In this document: positions 6,515 to 8,742 of the stretch, piece by piece
Numbering within the stretch: the first letter of the stretch is position 1
Layout of the letters: the number at the start of each line of letters is the position of its first letter
Assembly (NCBI GenBank): GCA_947631375.1
Contig: CANRLD010000070.1
Coordinates: 1 to 8,742 of the forward strand
DNA from: an uncultured Methylophaga sp.
GTDB lineage: Bacteria; Pseudomonadota; Gammaproteobacteria; Nitrosococcales; Methylophagaceae
Reading direction: 5' to 3'
DNA length: 8,742 bases
Position numbers and translations under genes: made by a program
The notes under the pieces: generated by a model
Told to the model about the DNA's origin: nothing
Seen by the model: the letters and a program-made list of their open reading frames with translations, nothing else
Databases searched by the model: none

Positions 6515-7988
6515 TACCATTCTTTTTTTAACCGGCAAGCTGGCCTTACCGAGTGTGGAGAAAGTTCTGCGGGAAATGGCTCCGCTGCCGTTTGAATATC
6601 GGATCCATCAGCTGGGTGTCTCGGTTGCGGCGCTGATGACAGATAAAATGATCGCCCGCCGACTGAAAGCTGAGCACTACGCTGGTTGTAAACAGATTGT
6701 GGTGCCTGGCCGCTGTCGTGGTGATTTGCAGGCGCTGAGTCAGCTGCTCGGTGTCGAGGTAGTGCGCGGACCTGAAGAAATCAAGGATTTGCCCCTGTTT
6801 TACGGTAAAGCGCGTAAAGCCCCCGATCTGACGCGTTATGACGTAAATATTTTTGCTGAAATCGTCGATGCACCGCAGCGCGATATCGCCGGTATTCTGC
6901 AGCGAGCTGAATATTACCGACAAGCGGGTGCCGATATTATTGATATCGGTTGTTTGCCGCAGGAAGAATTTCCGTTGCTGGAAGAAGCTATTGCCGCCCT
7001 GCATGAAAATAACTTCAAAGTTAGTGTGGACTCACTCTCACCTGATGATTTGAGGCGAGCAGCAATGGCTGGAGCGGACTACTTGCTCAGCTTGACAGAA
7101 AAGACGATTGATCTTGCCAAGGAAACTGATGCCATACCAATCCTCGTGCCCGCTGAACCAGGTTGTCTTGCCTCGCTGGAACGGGCGATGGAGGCAATGG
7201 ATAAAATTGGTAAACCGTGGATTGCTGATCCGATTCTGGACCCGATCCATTTTGGTCTGACCGAGTCGATTGTGCGCTACCATACGTTGCGGCAGAAATA
7301 CCCCGATGCGCCAATGATGATGGGGGTGGGCAACCTGACCGAACTGACCGATGCTGATACCAGCGGTATCAATGCCTTGCTGTTTGGTATTATTTCTGAG
7401 CTGGGCGTGACCAATGTGCTGGCAACAGAAGTCAGTCCGCATGCCCGGCGTGCCATTAAAGAGGCTGATATAGCAAGGCGCATGATGTTTGCGGCGAGGG
7501 AAGACAACAGCCTGCCACGCGATTTTACCGGTGACTTGTTAGTAGCGCATGAACGCCGGCCATTTCCCGATAGCCGGGAAGAAATTATCGCGCTGGCGGG
7601 AAATATCAAGGATCCGAACTATCGGATTAAAGTAGCCGAACAAGGTATTTTCATGTTTAACCGTGACGGTTTGATACTGGAAACCGATCCGTTTGCCTTT
7701 TATCCGCAACTACAGCTCAAGGATGATCCCGGTCATGCTTTTTATCTGGGTGTTGAGCTGGCGCGAGCGCAAATTGCCTGGCAGCTGGGAAAACGCTACA
7801 CCCAAGACGAAGATTTACAGTGGGGCTGTGCTGTCGAAGTGGAAGAGGAAGATTTGACGCAGCAGAAAGAGCAAGGTCCGACGATGCGGAAAAAAAGAGA
7901 ACGCGCCTGTGGCACAGCAGATAGCGGGCAGCCAAGAGAGCAGATGAAGAAAGTTGTGCGTGGCGATGAGACTGCCGGAACGGAATAA
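6507..7988 (+). CDS. Dihydropteroate synthase-like protein (DUF6513 + pterin-binding domain) of the H4MPT gene set
   Basis: Member of the DHPS-related family shared by methanogens and H4MPT-using bacteria, thought to act in tetrahydromethanopterin formation or use; I know of no demonstrated reaction. Residues 1-105 match the N-terminal domain now called DUF6513 (ILFLTGKLALPSVEKVL). Residues about 112-340 form a DHPS-like TIM barrel: GADIIDIGCLP (141-151) resembles the DHPS pterin-site strand, VSVDS (172-176) the SVDT strand, and MMGVGNLTELTDADTSGINALL (271-292) is the methyltransferase-like glycine strand. Residues 340-440 include a conserved tail domain (GIFMFNRDGLI, GKRYTQDEDLQWG). Residues 445-493 are a charged, low-complexity extension. 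The start overlaps the end of afpA by 8 bp; DUF447 follows after 63 bp. It lacks the standard DHPS pABA-site sequence, so it should not be called FolP. Confidence 0.88.
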   Translation: MADTILFLTGKLALPSVEKVLREMAPLPFEYRIHQLGVSVAALMTDKMIARRLKAEHYAGCKQIVVPGRCRGDLQALSQLLGVEVVRGPEEIKDLPLFYGKARKAPDLTRYDVNIFAEIVDAPQRDIAGILQRAEYYRQAGADIIDIGCLPQEEFPLLEEAIAALHENNFKVSVDSLSPDDLRRAAMAGADYLLSLTEKTIDLAKETDAIPILVPAEPGCLASLERAMEAMDKIGKPWIADPILDPIHFGLTESIVRYHTLRQKYPDAPMMMGVGNLTELTDADTSGINALLFGIISELGVTNVLATEVSPHARRAIKEADIARRMMFAAREDNSLPRDFTGDLLVAHERRPFPDSREEIIALAGNIKDPNYRIKVAEQGIFMFNRDGLILETDPFAFYPQLQLKDDPGHAFYLGVELARAQIAWQLGKRYTQDEDLQWGCAVEVEEEDLTQQKEQGPTMRKKRERACGTADSGQPREQMKKVVRGDETAGTE

Positions 7989-8039
7989 ACCACAGCCAGA
8001 AAAACAGCACGGGCAACAGTCCGATTTAATCAACAGAAC

Positions 8040-8044
8040 GGGAG
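8040..8044 (+). promoter_or_regulatory. Ribosome-binding site of the DUF447 gene
   Basis: GGGAG ends 7 bases before the GTG at 8052 and supports that non-ATG start. The GTG at 8044 just upstream is in another frame. Confidence 0.65.
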
Positions 8045-8051
8045 TGCACGA

Positions 8052-8630
8052 GTGGCACGGCTGAACAGTCGAATTCATGAAGTGGTCGTGACGACGATCG
8101 CAGAGAGCGGGCAACCGCATTCGGCACCTATGGGAGTGTCGGAAGTGGGTGGTTACTTTCATGTGAAGCCTTTTCAGCCTTCACAAACATACGACAATCT
8201 GAAACGGACAGGTCAATGCACACTTAACTTCACTGACGATGTGCGCATTTTTGCTGGTGCATTGACCGGCCATCGCGATTGGCCAACACGACCCTGTAAC
8301 AAAATTGATGGCGTCTACCTGACAGCGGCGCTCACGCATATTGAGCTGAAAATCGCGAAAATTGATGATATTCAGCCGCGAGCCTGTTTTTATGGTGAAC
8401 TGGTCGCAGAAGAAACGCATGCGCCGTTTCGTGGTTTTAACCGGGCGCAGAGTGCCGTCATTGAGGCGGCGATTCTGGCCAGCCGTTTGCAGATGCTGCC
8501 TGCGGAGAAAATCCAGCAGGAGCTGGCGTATCTGGCCATTGCCATTGAAAAAACAGCGGGCGAACGAGAGTTGGAGGCCTGGGGCTGGTTAATGGATAAA
8601 ATTAAACAAGCAGGTATTAACATTGAGTAG
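8052..8630 (+). CDS. DUF447 family protein, probable flavin-binding split-barrel
   Basis: Member of the DUF447 family found in methanogens and in H4MPT-dependent methylotrophs next to C1 cofactor genes. Its reaction is not known to me. The family has an N-terminal FMN-binding split barrel and a helical C-terminus. The 192 residues show the expected opening SRIHEVVVTTIAESGQPHSAPMGV (6-29), the barrel to about residue 120, and then helices with FRGFNRAQSAVIEAAILASRLQML (126-149) and ERELEAWGWLMDKI (171-184). The start is GTG, backed by GGGAG seven bases upstream and by alignment of the opening motif. Its stop overlaps the likely mfnB start by 8 bp, so it is co-translated with methanofuran biosynthesis. 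A role in methanofuran or H4MPT metabolism is inferred from this linkage only. Confidence 0.85.
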   Translation: MARLNSRIHEVVVTTIAESGQPHSAPMGVSEVGGYFHVKPFQPSQTYDNLKRTGQCTLNFTDDVRIFAGALTGHRDWPTRPCNKIDGVYLTAALTHIELKIAKIDDIQPRACFYGELVAEETHAPFRGFNRAQSAVIEAAILASRLQMLPAEKIQQELAYLAIAIEKTAGERELEAWGWLMDKIKQAGINIE

Positions 8631-8742
8631 TACGAAATGGCTGGCAAGTGTTCAGTCACTGGATGAGGCGCGCTCATTAACCAGTTGTTTACCCGACATC
8701 CTAGATATGAAGCAACCGTCGCAAGGTGCCCTGGGTGCTTTA
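8623..8742 (+). CDS. mfnB: (5-formylfuran-3-yl)methyl phosphate synthase, 5' part (DUF556)
   Basis: MfnB condenses two glyceraldehyde 3-phosphate molecules into the furan phosphate that starts methanofuran biosynthesis. The first 40 residues are present: KWLASVQSLDEARSL, then DILDMKQPSQGALGAL (25-40), which matches the family signature D-x-K-x-P-x-x-G-x-L-G-A. Lys30 is the conserved active-site-region lysine. The likely start is TTG at 8623, overlapping the DUF447 stop. An AGG at 8612-8614 lies eight bases before it, and the ATG at 8637 is out of frame. The rest of the gene, about 200 codons, lies beyond the right edge. The gene confirms that the cluster serves the formyl-methanofuran/H4MPT C1 pathway. 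Confidence 0.87.
   Translation, partial: MSSTKWLASVQSLDEARSLTSCLPDILDMKQPSQGALGAL

Noticed and set aside
6546..7004. 152-codon open frame on the minus strand opposite the DHPS-like gene
   Set aside because: No recognisable domain and full overlap with a conserved gene; its composition is that expected from the reverse complement of coding DNA.

Overview
This window reads as a near-origin chromosomal segment of a methylotrophic or methanotrophic gammaproteobacterium. Three things point there. GyrB has the long proteobacterial form, about 804 residues with the extra TOPRIM-side insertion. RecF and GyrB look gammaproteobacterial. The right-hand third carries genes of the tetrahydromethanopterin (H4MPT)/methanofuran C1 pathway, which in bacteria is found mainly in methylotrophs. 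The genus cannot be fixed from this sequence; Methylococcales or a Methylophaga-like lineage are plausible guesses.

Layout: (1) 1-144, the 3' end of a rubredoxin gene. (2) 203-3780, recF then gyrB, co-oriented. recF contains a perfect 16-bp ParB-binding parS palindrome (1242-1257), a second parS-like site with one asymmetric base pair (609-624), and a half-site just after it (633-640). (3) 3873-4430, a four-helix cytochrome b561, set off by a terminator after gyrB and by a strong hairpin at its 3' end. (4) 4503-5816 on the minus strand, a type II NADH dehydrogenase convergent with cytochrome b561. (5) a 137-bp divergent intergenic region. (6) 5954 to the right edge, a tight plus-strand cluster: an AfpA/DmrB-type flavoprotein, a dihydropteroate-synthase-like protein, a DUF447 protein, and the first 40 codons of mfnB (DUF556).

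How the genes fit together: the left part is the replication/repair block normally found beside oriC, and the parS sites suggest it also acts in chromosome segregation. The middle holds membrane electron-transport genes (quinone reduction by NDH-2, a di-haem b-type cytochrome). The right part is a cofactor-biosynthesis operon for C1 carriers. MfnB makes the furan precursor of methanofuran and the AfpA/DmrB-like flavoprotein probably reduces dihydromethanopterin. The DHPS-like and DUF447 proteins are recurrent partners whose reactions, as far as I know, are not established.

No tRNA, rRNA, CRISPR array, insertion sequence or phage gene was seen. The strongest unexpected signal is the pair of parS sites embedded in the recF coding sequence. 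The strongest biochemical unknowns are the DHPS-like and DUF447 proteins.
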